A stretch of 52,233 bases of DNA from Prochlorococcus sp. AG-402-B05 (GCA_003279635.1 QCHK01000011.1:1-52233), one strand, 5' to 3'. Shown: positions 9,505 to 21,425, counted from the first letter of the stretch. Made by a program: numbers and translations. Notes: generated by a model from the sequence alone, not told the origin.

Positions 9505-12306
9505 GTGATAGAGCGGGCAAAAACTACAAAATTATCTCAAGCCTCAGGCCTTCCTAAAACATATGATCCAGTTGGTACTGAAAATCGTTGGCAGAAAGCT
9601 TGGGAAGAAAAAGGAGCTTTTAAACCTGATCCATCAGCTCCTGGAGAACCATTCTCCGTAGTTATTCCTCCTCCAAATGTCACAGGCAGTTTGCATATGG
9701 GGCATGCTTTTAATACTGCCTTAATCGATACAGTGGTCAGGTATAAAAGATTAAAAGGAAATAATGTTCTTTGTCTTCCAGGAACAGACCATGCTTCAAT
9801 TGCTGTTCAAACTATTCTCGAGAGACAACTTAAGGAAGAAGGCAAAAATCGTCGTGATCTTGGTAGAGCTTCTTTTTTGGAAAAAGCTTGGGAGTGGAAA
9901 GAAAAAAGTGGTGGAAGAATTGTTGGTCAATTAAAGCGTTTGGGATATTCCGTAGACTGGAGTAGAGAGAGATTTACATTGGATGAGGGGCTCAGTAAAG
10001 CTGTTTCTGAGGCATTTGTTCGTTTACATGAAAAGGGATTGATATATCGAGGAGAATATTTAGTGAATTGGTGTCCTGCCTCTGGTTCGGCTGTGAGTGA
10101 TTTAGAAGTTGAAATGCAAGAAGTAGACGGACATCTATGGCATTTTCGATATCCCTTAGTCACATCATCGGTGTCAAGTGCGAAACAAATTAGTTACTTA
10201 GAAGTAGCGACTACACGTCCTGAGACGATGCTTGGTGATGTCGCAGTTGCTGTGAACCCATCAGATGAAAGGTATAAAGATCTCATAGGGGAGAAAATTA
10301 CTTTGCCTTTAGTTGGCAGAACCATTCCAATTATTGGAGACCCTCATGTAGATAAAGATTTTGGAACTGGATGTGTCAAAGTCACTCCAGCTCATGATCC
10401 TAATGATTTTGAGATAGGTCAGAGACATGACTTACCTCAAATAACAGTCATGACTAAAAAAGGAACAATGAATCACAATGCAGGTCAATTTGAAGGCTTG
10501 GATCGTTTTGAAGCTCGTGAAGCTGTTATTGATTCTTTAAAGGAGATTGGTCTTTTAACCAAAATAGAAGCTTATAAACATAGTGTGCCTTTCTCTGACA
10601 GAGGGAAAGTACCAGTAGAACCATTGCTGTCAACTCAGTGGTTTGTGAAAATGGATCCTCTTTCTAATAGTTGTGCAGAATTTTTTGAGAAAGGACAACC
10701 TAAATTTATTCCTAATAGATGGTCTAAAGTTTATCGTGATTGGTTAACTGATATAAGAGATTGGTGTATTAGTAGACAACTTTGGTGGGGACATCGCATT
10801 CCTGCTTGGTTTGTAATTAGTCAAACAGATAATAAAGTTGTTAATGAAACGCCGTACATTGTTGCTCGAACAGAAGATGAAGCGAAGAAATTAGCACGAG
10901 AAAAATATGGAGATTCAGTTAAAATTGAGCAAGATGAAGATGTGCTAGATACATGGTTTTCCAGCGGATTATGGCCTTTTTCTACATTAGGTTGGCCTGA
11001 TGAAACCCATCCTGATTTTCAACGTTGGTATCCTACGAATACTTTGGTTACTGGCTTTGACATTATTTTCTTTTGGGTGGCAAGGATGACAATGATGGCT
11101 GGTGTCTTTACGGAGCGGATGCCATTTGCAGACGTCTATATTCACGGACTTGTTAGAGATGAAGAGAACAGAAAGATGAGTAAAAGTGCTGGAAATGGCA
11201 TTGATCCTTTATTACTAATAGAAAGATATGGGACAGATGCTTTGAGGTTTGCTCTTGTTCGTGAAGTTGCAGGTGCGGGCCAAGATATACGTCTTGACTT
11301 TGATCGTAAAAATCAAACATCAGCAACGGTTGAGGCATCTAGAAATTTTGCTAATAAGCTTTGGAATGCAACTAGGTTTGCTCTTATTAATCTTGAAGAT
11401 AAAGATTATGAAAACTTGGAGAAATACGATTCTTCTAAGTTGCAATTATCAGACAGGTGGATTTTATCAAGACTTGCACGAGTCAATCATGAGACTGCTA
11501 ATCGATATGAAAATTATGCTCTTGGAGAGGCCGCTAAGGGATTATATGAATTTGCTTGGAATGATTTTTGTGATTGGTATTTAGAATTAATTAAACGTCG
11601 ATTGAATAATTCAGAAAATCTTTCTTCCGATGAATTATTAGATCGAAAAATAGCGAAAAGTGTTTTATACAAAGTTCTAAGTGATCTTTTGATTATGCTT
11701 CATCCTCTAATGCCTCATTTGACAGAGGAGCTTTGGCATGGATTAACAGGTTCAGATGAGCATCAATTTTTAGCTTTGCAGCCTTGGCCCAAATCAAATG
11801 AACAAGACTTGAATCTAGATTTAGAAAGTTCTTTCTCTGATTTATTTGCATCTATCAGATTGATTCGCAATCTAAGAGCAGTTGCTGGGTTGAAACCCTC
11901 TCAAAAAGTTCCTGTCATGTTGGTTTCTGGTAAGGAGGTCTTACAAAAAACACTTACAACATCAATCAATGATATTGCTGTTTTGACAAAGGCTAAGGAA
12001 GTACAGATATTATCTCCAGAGCAAGCAAAGTCATTGCCTTCAATGAAAGCTCTAGCAGGAGTAAGTGGAGAGCTTGAGGTAGTGTTGCCTATTGAAGGAT
12101 TGATAGATATAGCTTCATTACGATCCAGGCTAGAAAAAGATTTAAATAAGGCACAAAAAGAAATTGAAAGTCTTTCTGGACGTTTAGCGAATAAGAATTT
12201 TGTTGATAAAGCTCCCAAAGAGGTTGTTGAAGAATGCAGAGCAAATTTAACGGAGTCAGAAGCTCAAGTCCGTCTAGTCAAAGAGCGTCTAATGGGATTG
12301 GATTGA
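9505..12306 (+). CDS. valS: Valyl-tRNA synthetase
   Basis: Class Ia synthetase charging tRNA-Val. The 933 residues carry the HIGH-type motif HMGH (64-67) after PPPNVTGSL, the CP1 editing domain with [10 protein letters not shown], the KMSKS motif ([11 protein letters not shown]), an anticodon-binding domain and a C-terminal coiled-coil arm. The start is a GTG at 9505; no in-frame ATG occurs before the HIGH region, so the GTG is needed. It is preceded by a T-rich stretch without a Shine-Dalgarno. A DedA-like gene follows after 13 bases. Confidence 0.97.
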   Translation: MIERAKTTKLSQASGLPKTYDPVGTENRWQKAWEEKGAFKPDPSAPGEPFSVVIPPPNVTGSLHMGHAFNTALIDTVVRYKRLKGNNVLCLPGTDHASIAVQTILERQLKEEGKNRRDLGRASFLEKAWEWKEKSGGRIVGQLKRLGYSVDWSRERFTLDEGLSKAVSEAFVRLHEKGLIYRGEYLVNWCPASGSAVSDLEVEMQEVDGHLWHFRYPLVTSSVSSAKQISYLEVATTRPETMLGDVAVAVNPSDERYKDLIGEKITLPLVGRTIPIIGDPHVDKDFGTGCVKVTPAHDPNDFEIGQRHDLPQITVMTKKGTMNHNAGQFEGLDRFEAREAVIDSLKEIGLLTKIEAYKHSVPFSDRGKVPVEPLLSTQWFVKMDPLSNSCAEFFEKGQPKFIPNRWSKVYRDWLTDIRDWCISRQLWWGHRIPAWFVISQTDNKVVNETPYIVARTEDEAKKLAREKYGDSVKIEQDEDVLDTWFSSGLWPFSTLGWPDETHPDFQRWYPTNTLVTGFDIIFFWVARMTMMAGVFTERMPFADVYIHGLVRDEENRKMSKSAGNGIDPLLLIERYGTDALRFALVREVAGAGQDIRLDFDRKNQTSATVEASRNFANKLWNATRFALINLEDKDYENLEKYDSSKLQLSDRWILSRLARVNHETANRYENYALGEAAKGLYEFAWNDFCDWYLELIKRRLNNSENLSSDELLDRKIAKSVLYKVLSDLLIMLHPLMPHLTEELWHGLTGSDEHQFLALQPWPKSNEQDLNLDLESSFSDLFASIRLIRNLRAVAGLKPSQKVPVMLVSGKEVLQKTLTTSINDIAVLTKAKEVQILSPEQAKSLPSMKALAGVSGELEVVLPIEGLIDIASLRSRLEKDLNKAQKEIESLSGRLANKNFVDKAPKEVVEECRANLTESEAQVRLVKERLMGLD

Positions 12307-12319
12307 TCTATCTACAACT

Positions 12320-12943
12320 ATGACTCATAACGTAGAAACTCTAGTCAATAGTTTTATTCCTTTTTTAAGCAGTCCTTTAGGAATTTTGGTTTTTGTTTTA
12401 GTTTATGTTTTTTGGGTGTCTTGTTTGCTGCCAGGCTCATGGCTTTCCATGTTGTCTGGCTTTCTTTATGGAACATGGCTAGGTAGTTCGGTTGTTTTTG
12501 TAGGGGCTTTTGTTGGAGCTCATCTAACTTTTTATTTAGGGAGAACTTTTTTAAAAGAATGGGCTCAAAACAAGGTCTCGAACTTTCCAAAAGTTCAAAT
12601 TATGGAGAAGGCTGTTAAACGCGAGGGTCTAAAAGTCATCCTTTTAACGAGACTTTCTCCTCTGTTTTCATTTGGCTTACTTAATTTTACTTATGGCTTG
12701 AGTGATGTAAAAGTTCGTGATTTTACTATTGGAATGATTGGTATATTACCTGGCACAATTTTATATTGCAGCTTTGGTTCCTTAGCGCTTAAAGTTTCAA
12801 ATTTTGGCGAAGTACTTTCCGGAAGATCTGATACAAGTACATTTATTTGGAGCTTAATTAGTATCTTTTCAACAATTTTAATTGTTATTTTGGTTTTACG
12901 TTCAACAAGAGAAATAAATCAGGATTCTAAATCCTTAGATTAA
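12320..12943 (+). CDS. TVP38/TMEM64 (DedA-like) inner membrane protein
   Basis: A 207-residue integral membrane protein of the VTT/SNARE-associated type. Hydrophobic segments lie near residues 20-40, 45-70, 105-125, 135-160 and 175-197. The family core is visible as LPGSWLSMLSGFLYG followed by GAHLTFYLGR and LTRLSPLFSFGLLNF. Family members are linked to membrane homeostasis and lipid scrambling, but the substrate here is unknown. It is closely spaced behind valS. Its TAA overlaps the stop of the minus-strand small ORF at 12940. Confidence 0.85.
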   Translation: MTHNVETLVNSFIPFLSSPLGILVFVLVYVFWVSCLLPGSWLSMLSGFLYGTWLGSSVVFVGAFVGAHLTFYLGRTFLKEWAQNKVSNFPKVQIMEKAVKREGLKVILLTRLSPLFSFGLLNFTYGLSDVKVRDFTIGMIGILPGTILYCSFGSLALKVSNFGEVLSGRSDTSTFIWSLISIFSTILIVILVLRSTREINQDSKSLD

Positions 12944-13098
12944 TCCTCAGCTGTTAAATTCCAATCTTCAATCGCTGCAAATAGGATAAACCAATACAGT
13001 CTTATTCGATTAAATATACCTTTTTTGGAAGCTAGAATTTCATATTTAGCGCGCCCACAATCCGTTTTGATTAAAGAAAAGATTTTATTTTTAAGCAT
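12940..13098 (-). CDS. Small ORF of 52 residues downstream of ligA
   Basis: ATG at 13098, stop TAA at 12942-12940, 52 codons. The product is basic at the N-terminus, with one Cys (CGRAKYEILASKKG), then a short aromatic/hydrophobic run LYWFILFAAIEDW and an acidic tail. It begins 20 bases after the ligA stop on the same strand, and its stop overlaps the stop of the convergent DedA-like gene. It has no clear Shine-Dalgarno. The near-complete filling of the spacer and reasonable composition favour a real gene, but no family is recognised. Confidence 0.5.
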   Translation of the reverse strand: MLKNKIFSLIKTDCGRAKYEILASKKGIFNRIRLYWFILFAAIEDWNLTAED

Positions 13099-13117
13099 GT
13101 TTAAATTAATACCATTT

Positions 13118-15190
<2,073 letters not shown>

Positions 15191-15208
15191 TTATCACATT
15201 CTGTTTCA

Positions 15209-15631
15209 TTATGTATTGGCTTTCGCAATACGATCAATTTGCCAATTTTCGTTGATTTTAATAAAGGTGAAGTCCAGCGGCATTTCATTTTTCTTATCTT
15301 CTGATTTCAAGCTTAATGTGAGCATTATTTGATTGTCTTCTATCCTTGGACGACCTGACTTCAAGTTTCTATATCGATTTAATTGCAAGCTACCCAAAAA
15401 TTTGATGAAGTCTTGTCTATTGACATGTGATTTATAAGCTTTTGTCGTAAGTCTATAAGCCCCATCTATTCGGCCAGCTGCAATCTGATCAAAAAACTTT
15501 TTCACAAGAGGATTAATCCCTCTAGCACTTATAACGAGTTTAATTGCATTAAAAGTCCAAAATAGGAGAAGTGCGCCAACTCCAACTAAGAGTGCTTTTA
15601 AACCAATTGCTTTGATTAAAGCGCTATCCAT
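15209..15631 (-). CDS. Membrane-anchored protein with NTF2-like domain, unknown function
   Basis: 140 residues. A hydrophobic segment at about 8-34 would anchor the protein, and the rest is soluble. The soluble part (FFDQIAAGRIDGAYRLTT...) and the ending DFTFIKINENWQIDRI look like small NTF2/DUF4864-type domains, with an accessory helix region followed by a curved sheet. It is placed just before ligA with an 18-base gap, so it may be cotranscribed, but no functional link is evident. It diverges from the SprT gene across a spacer rich in inverted repeats. Confidence 0.75.
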   Translation of the reverse strand: MDSALIKAIGLKALLVGVGALLLFWTFNAIKLVISARGINPLVKKFFDQIAAGRIDGAYRLTTKAYKSHVNRQDFIKFLGSLQLNRYRNLKSGRPRIEDNQIMLTLSLKSEDKKNEMPLDFTFIKINENWQIDRIAKANT

Positions 15632-15656
15632 GTTTTTAATTCCTTTTGATTAAAGA

Positions 15657-15706
15657 GTCTGACTTATTAGCTATTAGATTAGCTTGTTTGTTATTGATAG
15701 TCAGAC
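15657..15706. repeat. Nested inverted repeats in divergent spacer
   Basis: GTCTGACT (15657-15664) and AGTCAGAC (15699-15706) are perfect inverted copies, 34 bases apart. Inside them AGCTA (15669-15673) and TAGCT (15680-15684) form a second pair. The block lies between the divergent starts of the 15631 gene and the SprT gene, where shared regulation would act. Confidence 0.4.
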
Positions 15707-15749
15707 AGAATGTTATCGAAATAATAAAGCTAATGAGTTCTCTGCATCA

Positions 15750-16301
15750 ATGTCTTTAATACCTGTTTTACCATTATTTCTTCAATTAAACAGACAATAT
15801 TTTCACAACTCTTTGTTGGAGGCAGGAGTCCCCAGAGTCTCTGTTCGTTGGAGTGATGGTCGAATGCGTACTACGGCTGGGATATATAGACGTAAAACGA
15901 ATTTCTTAGGAGTTAAAGATAGTGAAATAATTTTGTCTAGACCAGTATTAGAGAATCTTCCTCAAAAAGCATTAAACAGTACCTTGTGCCACGAAATGAT
16001 CCATGCCTGGATAGATCTTGTCCTGAAAGTTGAAGAGGCCCATGGACCTAATTTTCATCAACGTATGGCAGAGATCAATTCCGCTCAAACTGATTTCCAA
16101 GTAACAGTTCGTCATTCTTTCCCAATATCAAACAGAATTCCTAAATGGGTGGCAACTTGCCCTTCATGTAAAAGAAGCTTTAGTTATCGACGCATTGTCA
16201 AAGGCGCTGCCTGTCGCAGTTGTTGTAATAATTATTTTGGAGGTCGATGGGATCAAAAATGCGTACTTGAATTTCAACCTTTTTCTAGAAGTAATAAATA
16301 A
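15750..16301 (+). CDS. SprT-like zinc metalloprotease domain protein
   Basis: A 183-residue SprT/Spartan-type protein. The zinc-protease motif HEMIH is at 81-85, a further His-rich segment AHGPNFH follows at 97-103, and the C-terminus has a four-Cys zinc ribbon (Cys137, Cys140, Cys155, Cys158). Eukaryotic Spartan degrades DNA-protein crosslinks; the role of bacterial SprT is less clear. The frame is open back to a TTG at 15684, but the ATG at 15750 gives the usual N-terminus. The next plus-strand gene follows after 53 bases. Confidence 0.85.
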   Translation: MSLIPVLPLFLQLNRQYFHNSLLEAGVPRVSVRWSDGRMRTTAGIYRRKTNFLGVKDSEIILSRPVLENLPQKALNSTLCHEMIHAWIDLVLKVEEAHGPNFHQRMAEINSAQTDFQVTVRHSFPISNRIPKWVATCPSCKRSFSYRRIVKGAACRSCCNNYFGGRWDQKCVLEFQPFSRSNK

Positions 16302-16354
16302 TTTTCTTCTTTACGGTGATTCACTTGTAGGTTTGAAAGCATTAAATTTAAGAG

Positions 16355-16888
16355 ATGAGCTCAAATAACAATCGTAATCAAATTCGTCAGCGATCTCGAG
16401 CACCCCTTGATCGCAGAATGGATAAATGGATACAAACTGGGAAACAGGTTGTAGATGGTGTTGCAGGCAATCGCCCAGGTCAAAGAAGGGGAGGATGGAA
16501 AGATAAAGAAACTTCAGCAAATTTCGACAAAGTTGGTCGTTGGATGGAAGAGAAAATCGATTGGTTTTTTGAGGATGATGAAGATTGGTTGGATAATGAA
16601 GACTTAGATGATGAACCCTTTCAAGAAAGCTTAAACAATACAAAAAGACCCTTAACTGCTATTTCCTTAAGAGCTCCTAAAGCCTTACCACCTCAGATTG
16701 AAGGAAGGAGAAACAATTCCGACGAACTGGATGAATGGCCCGACGATCAATCTTTTAGACTAAATAAGTGGGAAAGAAAAGATAATTTAATGAAGCAAAA
16801 TGGATTGGTTTCAAACGATTCTTGTTTAGATGAACGAACTCCTCAAAGAAGAAAAAACATACCAAGATCTAGTCGAAGAAAGTACTAG
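16355..16888 (+). CDS. Unknown charged, low-complexity protein
   Basis: 177 residues without membrane segment. Three regions stand out: a basic N-terminus (NRNQIRQRSRAPLDRRMDKW and a Gly/Arg patch, PGQRRGG), a strongly acidic Trp/Asp stretch (WFFEDDEDWLDNEDLDDEP, about 79-99) and a basic tail ending in RRKY. The alternating charge suggests an intrinsically disordered protein, perhaps nucleic-acid or complex binding, but this is inference. It converges with the chorismate-lyase gene with only a 4-base gap. No family recognised. Confidence 0.72.
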   Translation: MSSNNNRNQIRQRSRAPLDRRMDKWIQTGKQVVDGVAGNRPGQRRGGWKDKETSANFDKVGRWMEEKIDWFFEDDEDWLDNEDLDDEPFQESLNNTKRPLTAISLRAPKALPPQIEGRRNNSDELDEWPDDQSFRLNKWERKDNLMKQNGLVSNDSCLDERTPQRRKNIPRSSRRKY

Positions 16889-16892
16889 TTTC

Positions 16893-17480
16893 TCAAAAAG
16901 CCTTCCTTGGAACTGGTCCAAGCCATTTTTCTAACTTTGGGCTAAATACTTCTCTGATTACAGTTAATTCTTTTTGTTGACGAAAAAATCGGTAATGCCT
17001 GCTCCAAAAAGGACCCTCTTCATCGAATTCTGATTTCAGCCAATTGGCATTTACTAAACCCAATCCATCTACTTCTCTAAAAAGTTCTGAGCGTCCTTGG
17101 GTGAGGCTTTTCCAGATAGGTTGATCCTTATGGCGCAGATGTTTCTCTGCTTCTTGATAATTCCACCAGCTTTCAGCCCATGCCAAGGTTAAGTCTCCGC
17201 ATGTCAGCCAAACTTGTCTTCGTATTAAAGGTGGCTCTAGCTCATTGACTTCTTCTGGCACACCAATTTCATTGTTATTTTCCGTTGCCATGGAAATAAC
17301 CTTTATGGCAACTTCATGACCAGTTAATAGCTTGAGATGTCTTGTTGGGCTGCCGTCACCCAATAGCATTAACTGCCAAGCTCCAGACAGCTTTTGATTC
17401 CCTCTCCCTGAAAGAACATTTTCTTTCGATGCTTTCCAAATCACTTCAGGAGAAGGTAATTGAGATTGACGTGAATTCAC
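16893..17480 (-). CDS. Chorismate lyase-type protein (DUF98 family)
   Basis: 195 residues with the DUF98/chorismate lyase pattern: SGAWQLMLLGDGSPTRHLKL near the N-terminus, then RRQVWL and LTLAWAESWWN, where the family has its conserved Arg and hydrophobic strand. Cyanobacterial members make 4-hydroxybenzoate from chorismate for the plastoquinone head group. The start is a GTG at 17480; the next Met is inside the conserved region. It is five bases after the mnmG stop on the same strand, so it is likely the second gene of that operon. Family call is good; activity is inferred. Confidence 0.75.
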   Translation of the reverse strand: MNSRQSQLPSPEVIWKASKENVLSGRGNQKLSGAWQLMLLGDGSPTRHLKLLTGHEVAIKVISMATENNNEIGVPEEVNELEPPLIRRQVWLTCGDLTLAWAESWWNYQEAEKHLRHKDQPIWKSLTQGRSELFREVDGLGLVNANWLKSEFDEEGPFWSRHYRFFRQQKELTVIREVFSPKLEKWLGPVPRKAF

Positions 17481-17485
17481 TGTTA

Positions 17486-19456
17486 TTAATTTTTTATTTG
17501 AAGTGAATCTTTTCTCTCAACTTTTTTCATTTTCTCTATTTTTAACCATACGAGAAGTGCAGTTAGATCAGCTTTGCTAACGCCTGGTAGTTGAGCAGCA
17601 TGGCCAAGGCTTTTTGGCTGAGAAATTGTTAATTTCTCCCTGGCTTCTTTAGATAGTGTTTCTATATTATTGTAATTTAAATTTTTTGGTAATAACTTTT
17701 TACTTTGCTGTTTTAATTGATTTATTTGAGATTTTTGTCTTTCTAAATAACCACTATATTTAATATCTATTTCAACTCCTTCTTCAACATCTAAAGGAAT
17801 GCTTTGAGTTGTTAAATTATAAGTAATTAAATCTTGATAGTGAATATTTGTTCTTCTGAGAAAATTTGCCAAGGTTAATGATCCTTTTATAGGTATTCCA
17901 GTTGTGGAATATATTTCCTTTGCACAGTTATCACTTTCTTTGATTCTCTCTTTCTCTAGTCTTTCTTTCTCTTGATTGATTAATTGTTGCTTAGTATTAA
18001 ATACTTTCCACCTTCTTTCATCAATTAACCCTAATTTATAACCAAGAGGAGTTAATCTTCTATCTGCATTATCACCCCTTAGGATTAATCGATATTCACT
18101 TCTACTGGTTAAAACTCTATATGGTTCTTTTAGATCTTTTGTGACTAAATCGTCAATCATAGTTCCTATATAGCTACTTTCTCTTTCAAAAATAATTCCT
18201 TCTTTATTGTTTACTAATCTTGCAGCATTTAAGCCTGCTACTAAACCTTGAGCTGCAGCTTCTTCATACCCTGTTGTTCCATTTAATTGACCTGCACTAT
18301 ATAAACCACTTATTCTTTTTGTTTCTAGTGTTGCTTCTAATTGTGTGGCTGGTATGTAGTCATATTCAACTGCATAAGCAGGTCTAAGCATTACGCAATT
18401 TTGTAAGCCTGGAAGTGTCCTTAAAAGTTCTAATTGTAAGTTTTCGGGGAGTCCAGTTGAGAAACCTTGCACATACATTTCTGGAGTATCTCGGCCTTCG
18501 GGTTCTAAGAAAATCTGGTGTGAATCTTTATCAGCAAAACGTACAATTTTATCTTCAATGGATGGACAATATCTGGGACCTTTGCTATCAATAAAACCTC
18601 CATAAATAGGAGTTAAATGAAGATTATTTTTAATAAGTTGGTGAGTTTCTTTTGTTGTTCGAGTGATATGACAACTCATTTGTTCTCCACTTTTCCATGA
18701 AATAGGATCAAAAGAAAAGAATTTATCTGAAGCATCGCTCAATTGCTCATCGAGGGAGTCAAGATCAATAGTTCGTCTATCGACGCGTGCAGGTGTTCCT
18801 GTCTTTAAACGATCAGTAGTAAAGCCTAACTTTTTTAATTCTTCAGTTAACCCCTCAGAGGCTTGCTCTCCTGCTCGACCTGCGCTCATAGATTGATTGC
18901 CAATCCAGATTCTGCCTCCTAAAAATGTTCCTGTTGTAAGTACAACTGCTTTTGCATGGAAAACGCTTCCAAAATAGGTTTTAACTCCCTTGATAAATCC
19001 AATTCTCTCTTGAATTTCTGGTGTTTTTTTGTCAATCTGATTGGGATAATATTCAATTTCGAGCCCAGTAACCATTGCCTCTCTAATCTTTAAATTTGGC
19101 GCGTTTTGAAGGATTTTAAGCATTTCATGTGCATATAATCGCTTATCTGTTTGCGCTCTTAATGCTCTAACTGCAGGTCCTCGACTTGCGTTAAGCACTC
19201 TTTTTTGAAGAGCTGTTAAATCGGCTAATTTTCCAATTATCCCTCCTAGCGCATCAACTTCATGAACTAATTGACTTTTAGCTGGTCCACCTACTGCGGG
19301 ATTACATGGCTGCCATGCGATTCGATCTAAATTGAGAGTAAATAAAGCTGTATTCAATCCTAATCTTGCTGAAGTCAGAGCAGCTTCGCAGCCTGCATGA
19401 CCACCTCCTACAACAATTACGTCAAAACTTTCATTTGAAGATTTTTTAGTAATCAT
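17486..19456 (-). CDS. mnmG: tRNA uridine-5-carboxymethylaminomethyl modification enzyme MnmG (GidA)
   Basis: FAD-dependent partner of MnmE that modifies the wobble uridine of several tRNAs. The FAD-binding motif [10 protein letters not shown] is at residues 17-26. The conserved [20 protein letters not shown], the [12 protein letters not shown] segment and the [18 protein letters not shown] block are all present. Length is 656 residues from the ATG at 19456; a TTG one codon earlier is less likely. The start region carries one copy of a 12-base repeat shared with the dnaB stop. It lies downstream of dnaB and upstream of the chorismate-lyase gene. Confidence 0.97.
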   Translation of the reverse strand: MITKKSSNESFDVIVVGGGHAGCEAALTSARLGLNTALFTLNLDRIAWQPCNPAVGGPAKSQLVHEVDALGGIIGKLADLTALQKRVLNASRGPAVRALRAQTDKRLYAHEMLKILQNAPNLKIREAMVTGLEIEYYPNQIDKKTPEIQERIGFIKGVKTYFGSVFHAKAVVLTTGTFLGGRIWIGNQSMSAGRAGEQASEGLTEELKKLGFTTDRLKTGTPARVDRRTIDLDSLDEQLSDASDKFFSFDPISWKSGEQMSCHITRTTKETHQLIKNNLHLTPIYGGFIDSKGPRYCPSIEDKIVRFADKDSHQIFLEPEGRDTPEMYVQGFSTGLPENLQLELLRTLPGLQNCVMLRPAYAVEYDYIPATQLEATLETKRISGLYSAGQLNGTTGYEEAAAQGLVAGLNAARLVNNKEGIIFERESSYIGTMIDDLVTKDLKEPYRVLTSRSEYRLILRGDNADRRLTPLGYKLGLIDERRWKVFNTKQQLINQEKERLEKERIKESDNCAKEIYSTTGIPIKGSLTLANFLRRTNIHYQDLITYNLTTQSIPLDVEEGVEIDIKYSGYLERQKSQINQLKQQSKKLLPKNLNYNNIETLSKEAREKLTISQPKSLGHAAQLPGVSKADLTALLVWLKIEKMKKVERKDSLQIKN

Positions 19457-19497
19457 CAATTAAGCAAGTAGGAAATAAATTTTCAATCAATTAAGCA
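19455..19497. repeat. Two direct copies of a 12-base word at the dnaB/mnmG junction
   Basis: ATCAATTAAGCA occurs at 19455-19466 and 19486-19497, 31 bases apart. One copy overlaps the mnmG start codon region and the other overlaps the dnaB stop. It may be a trace of a small local duplication that made the spacer, or a pair of binding sites. Confidence 0.5.
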
Positions 19498-20909
19498 GCA
19501 AGATTTCTAAATCTAGTGAATTGGGGTTCAAAAAGTAATTTAACTGTTCCAACCGGTCCATTCCGGTGTTTTGTCACGATAACTTCTGTAATTCCTCTAT
19601 CAGTAGTTTCTGGATTGTAATATTCATCCCTATAAATCATTAGAACCAAGTCCGCATCCTGTTCTATTGAGCCAGATTCACGCAGATCGCTGAGCATTGG
19701 TCTTTTATTGGTTCTTGATTCAACTCCTCTACTTAATTGAGATAAAGCGATTACAGGGACTTTAAGTTCTCTTGCCATACCCTTAAGGCCTCTAGTAATC
19801 CTTGAGATTTCTTGAACTCGATTATCTGGAGAAGTACCTTCCATTAGTTGAAGATAATCAATCACAATTAGTCCTAGCTCTTTACCTTGTTCAGCAATTA
19901 GGCGACGACATAAGGACCTCATCTCAAGAACACTCGAATTTGGTTTGTCGTCAATGAAGATTGGTAATTGACCAAGCGTATTAATACCTTGACCAAGTAA
20001 TGGCCATTCATCTTGTTGCAAGCGTCCCGTTCTTAATCTACTGCTCTCAATACCTACCTCGCTTGATAGCAATCTGTAAGTTAGTTGCTCTTTACTCATC
20101 TCAAGACTGAATACACAAACAGGTAAGTCATGTAGTTGCGCTACGTTTTTAGCCAAATTAAGAACAATTGAAGTTTTGCCCATTGCTGGTCTTCCTGCAA
20201 CAATTATTAGATCGCTCCTCTGCAGTCCTTGTGTCATTGCATCCAGATCGTAAAAATTAACTGGTATGCCTGCTACTGATGTGCCAAGTGATCTACTTTC
20301 TATTTCATTGAAAGTACTTGTTAAAATTTCTGCTGTGGGTGTTAGACCTTTGGATGGTTGCTCTTGGCTAATAGCAAAGATCTTCTGTTCAGCTTGATCA
20401 ATGGCTTCTTCCATTGGAAGACTTTGATTGAAGCCTAATTTGATTACATCATTTCCAGACTTAATTAATTGTCTGCGCAGAAATTTGTCGCTAATTAATT
20501 TAGCAACTTGTTCGATTGAAGCTGTGGATGTAACCCGCTCAACAAGTTCAACTAATCGGTTGTTGCCTCCAACTTTTTCTAAAGAATTTGTATCCGCAAG
20601 CCAAGCGCTCATTGCTGTTAAATCTGTAGGCTTGCCTTGGCTATGAAGCATTAATGCAGTTCTATATATTTCTCGATGAGCAGATATGTAAAAAGCTTCA
20701 ACTTGTAGCAAATCAGCTATTCGTCCTATCGCATCAGGATCCAATAAAATTCCACCAAGAACAGATTCTTCTGCTTCCAAATTTTGTGGTGGTATTTGGT
20801 CAGGTTGAGCTTCAAAACGAGGCTTCTCAATCTTGGAATTATTAAAAGCTCCAAAATCTCTACCTTGGTTTGAAAAATCCCCGTTATTTGAAGAGGGGGT
20901 GCTTATCAT
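19491..20909 (-). CDS. dnaB: Replicative DNA helicase DnaB, without intein
   Basis: Hexameric helicase of the replication fork. The 472 residues contain the N-terminal helical domain (PQNLEAEESVLGGILLD), the Walker A GRPAMGKTS (239-247) in the RecA-like domain, Walker B (LIVIDYLQLM) and the DLRESGSIEQDADLV segment. dnaB is a frequent intein host in cyanobacteria; this copy runs without interruption through those sites. It follows rplI on the same strand, a common linkage, with a near-perfect hairpin in the spacer. Confidence 0.96.
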   Translation of the reverse strand: MISTPSSNNGDFSNQGRDFGAFNNSKIEKPRFEAQPDQIPPQNLEAEESVLGGILLDPDAIGRIADLLQVEAFYISAHREIYRTALMLHSQGKPTDLTAMSAWLADTNSLEKVGGNNRLVELVERVTSTASIEQVAKLISDKFLRRQLIKSGNDVIKLGFNQSLPMEEAIDQAEQKIFAISQEQPSKGLTPTAEILTSTFNEIESRSLGTSVAGIPVNFYDLDAMTQGLQRSDLIIVAGRPAMGKTSIVLNLAKNVAQLHDLPVCVFSLEMSKEQLTYRLLSSEVGIESSRLRTGRLQQDEWPLLGQGINTLGQLPIFIDDKPNSSVLEMRSLCRRLIAEQGKELGLIVIDYLQLMEGTSPDNRVQEISRITRGLKGMARELKVPVIALSQLSRGVESRTNKRPMLSDLRESGSIEQDADLVLMIYRDEYYNPETTDRGITEVIVTKHRNGPVGTVKLLFEPQFTRFRNLAA

Positions 20910-20936
20910 TTACTTCTTTTTGGAGAAGGACACCTA

Positions 20937-20957
20937 CTTTGGCTTGTTAAGGCAAAG
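20937..20957 (-). promoter_or_regulatory. Hairpin in the rplI-dnaB spacer
   Basis: CTTTGGCTT, GTT, AAGGCAAAG (plus-strand reading) forms a 9-position stem with a single mismatch and a three-base loop. It fills the space between the rplI stop and the dnaB start. No U-tract follows it on the minus strand, so it could be an attenuator, a processing site or an mRNA-stabilising stem rather than a classic terminator. Confidence 0.42.
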
Positions 20958-20966
20958 ATGCAACTA

Positions 20967-21425
20967 TTAGTAACTTGTAACTTCAAGGTTTATCTCAGCA
21001 TTGACTTCGTTATGAAGCTTGATTTGCACTTTATATTTACCAACTCCATGTATTTCTGGGACAGATATATCTCTACGATCTATGTCTTTTTTGGTAGCTT
21101 CTTTTATTACTTCTGCTACATCTCCATTAGTCACTGTTCCAAATAAGACTCCATCCTCTCCCACTTGTTTTTTGACAGTAAATCTGCCAATCGTTATCAG
21201 AGCTGTTTGGAAATCAATAGCTTCTTGCTTTTTAGCCGCTTCTTTTTCTGCTTGTTTTGCTCTTCTGTGCTCAACTTGTTTTAAAACAGTTGGAGTAACT
21301 GGTAACGCTTTTTTGTTGGGTAATAAAAAGTTTCTTGCAAAACCTGGAGCAACCTCAACAAGGTCACCATCATTACCAAGACTTTTTATGTCTTCATTCA
21401 GAACTACTTGAACTCTCTTGGCCAT
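20967..21425 (-). CDS. rplI: 50S ribosomal protein L9
   Basis: Two-domain ribosomal protein that binds 23S rRNA near the L1 stalk. The 152 residues start with the conserved [20 protein letters not shown], followed by [12 protein letters not shown], the long central helix rich in Lys/Glu/Ala and a C-terminal domain with [17 protein letters not shown]. Length is normal. dnaB follows after 57 bases on the same strand. Confidence 0.96.
   Translation of the reverse strand: MAKRVQVVLNEDIKSLGNDGDLVEVAPGFARNFLLPNKKALPVTPTVLKQVEHRRAKQAEKEAAKKQEAIDFQTALITIGRFTVKKQVGEDGVLFGTVTNGDVAEVIKEATKKDIDRRDISVPEIHGVGKYKVQIKLHNEVNAEINLEVTSY

Noticed and set aside
19491-20909. Intein in dnaB
   Set aside because: The helicase motifs are continuous and the length is normal for an intein-free protein.
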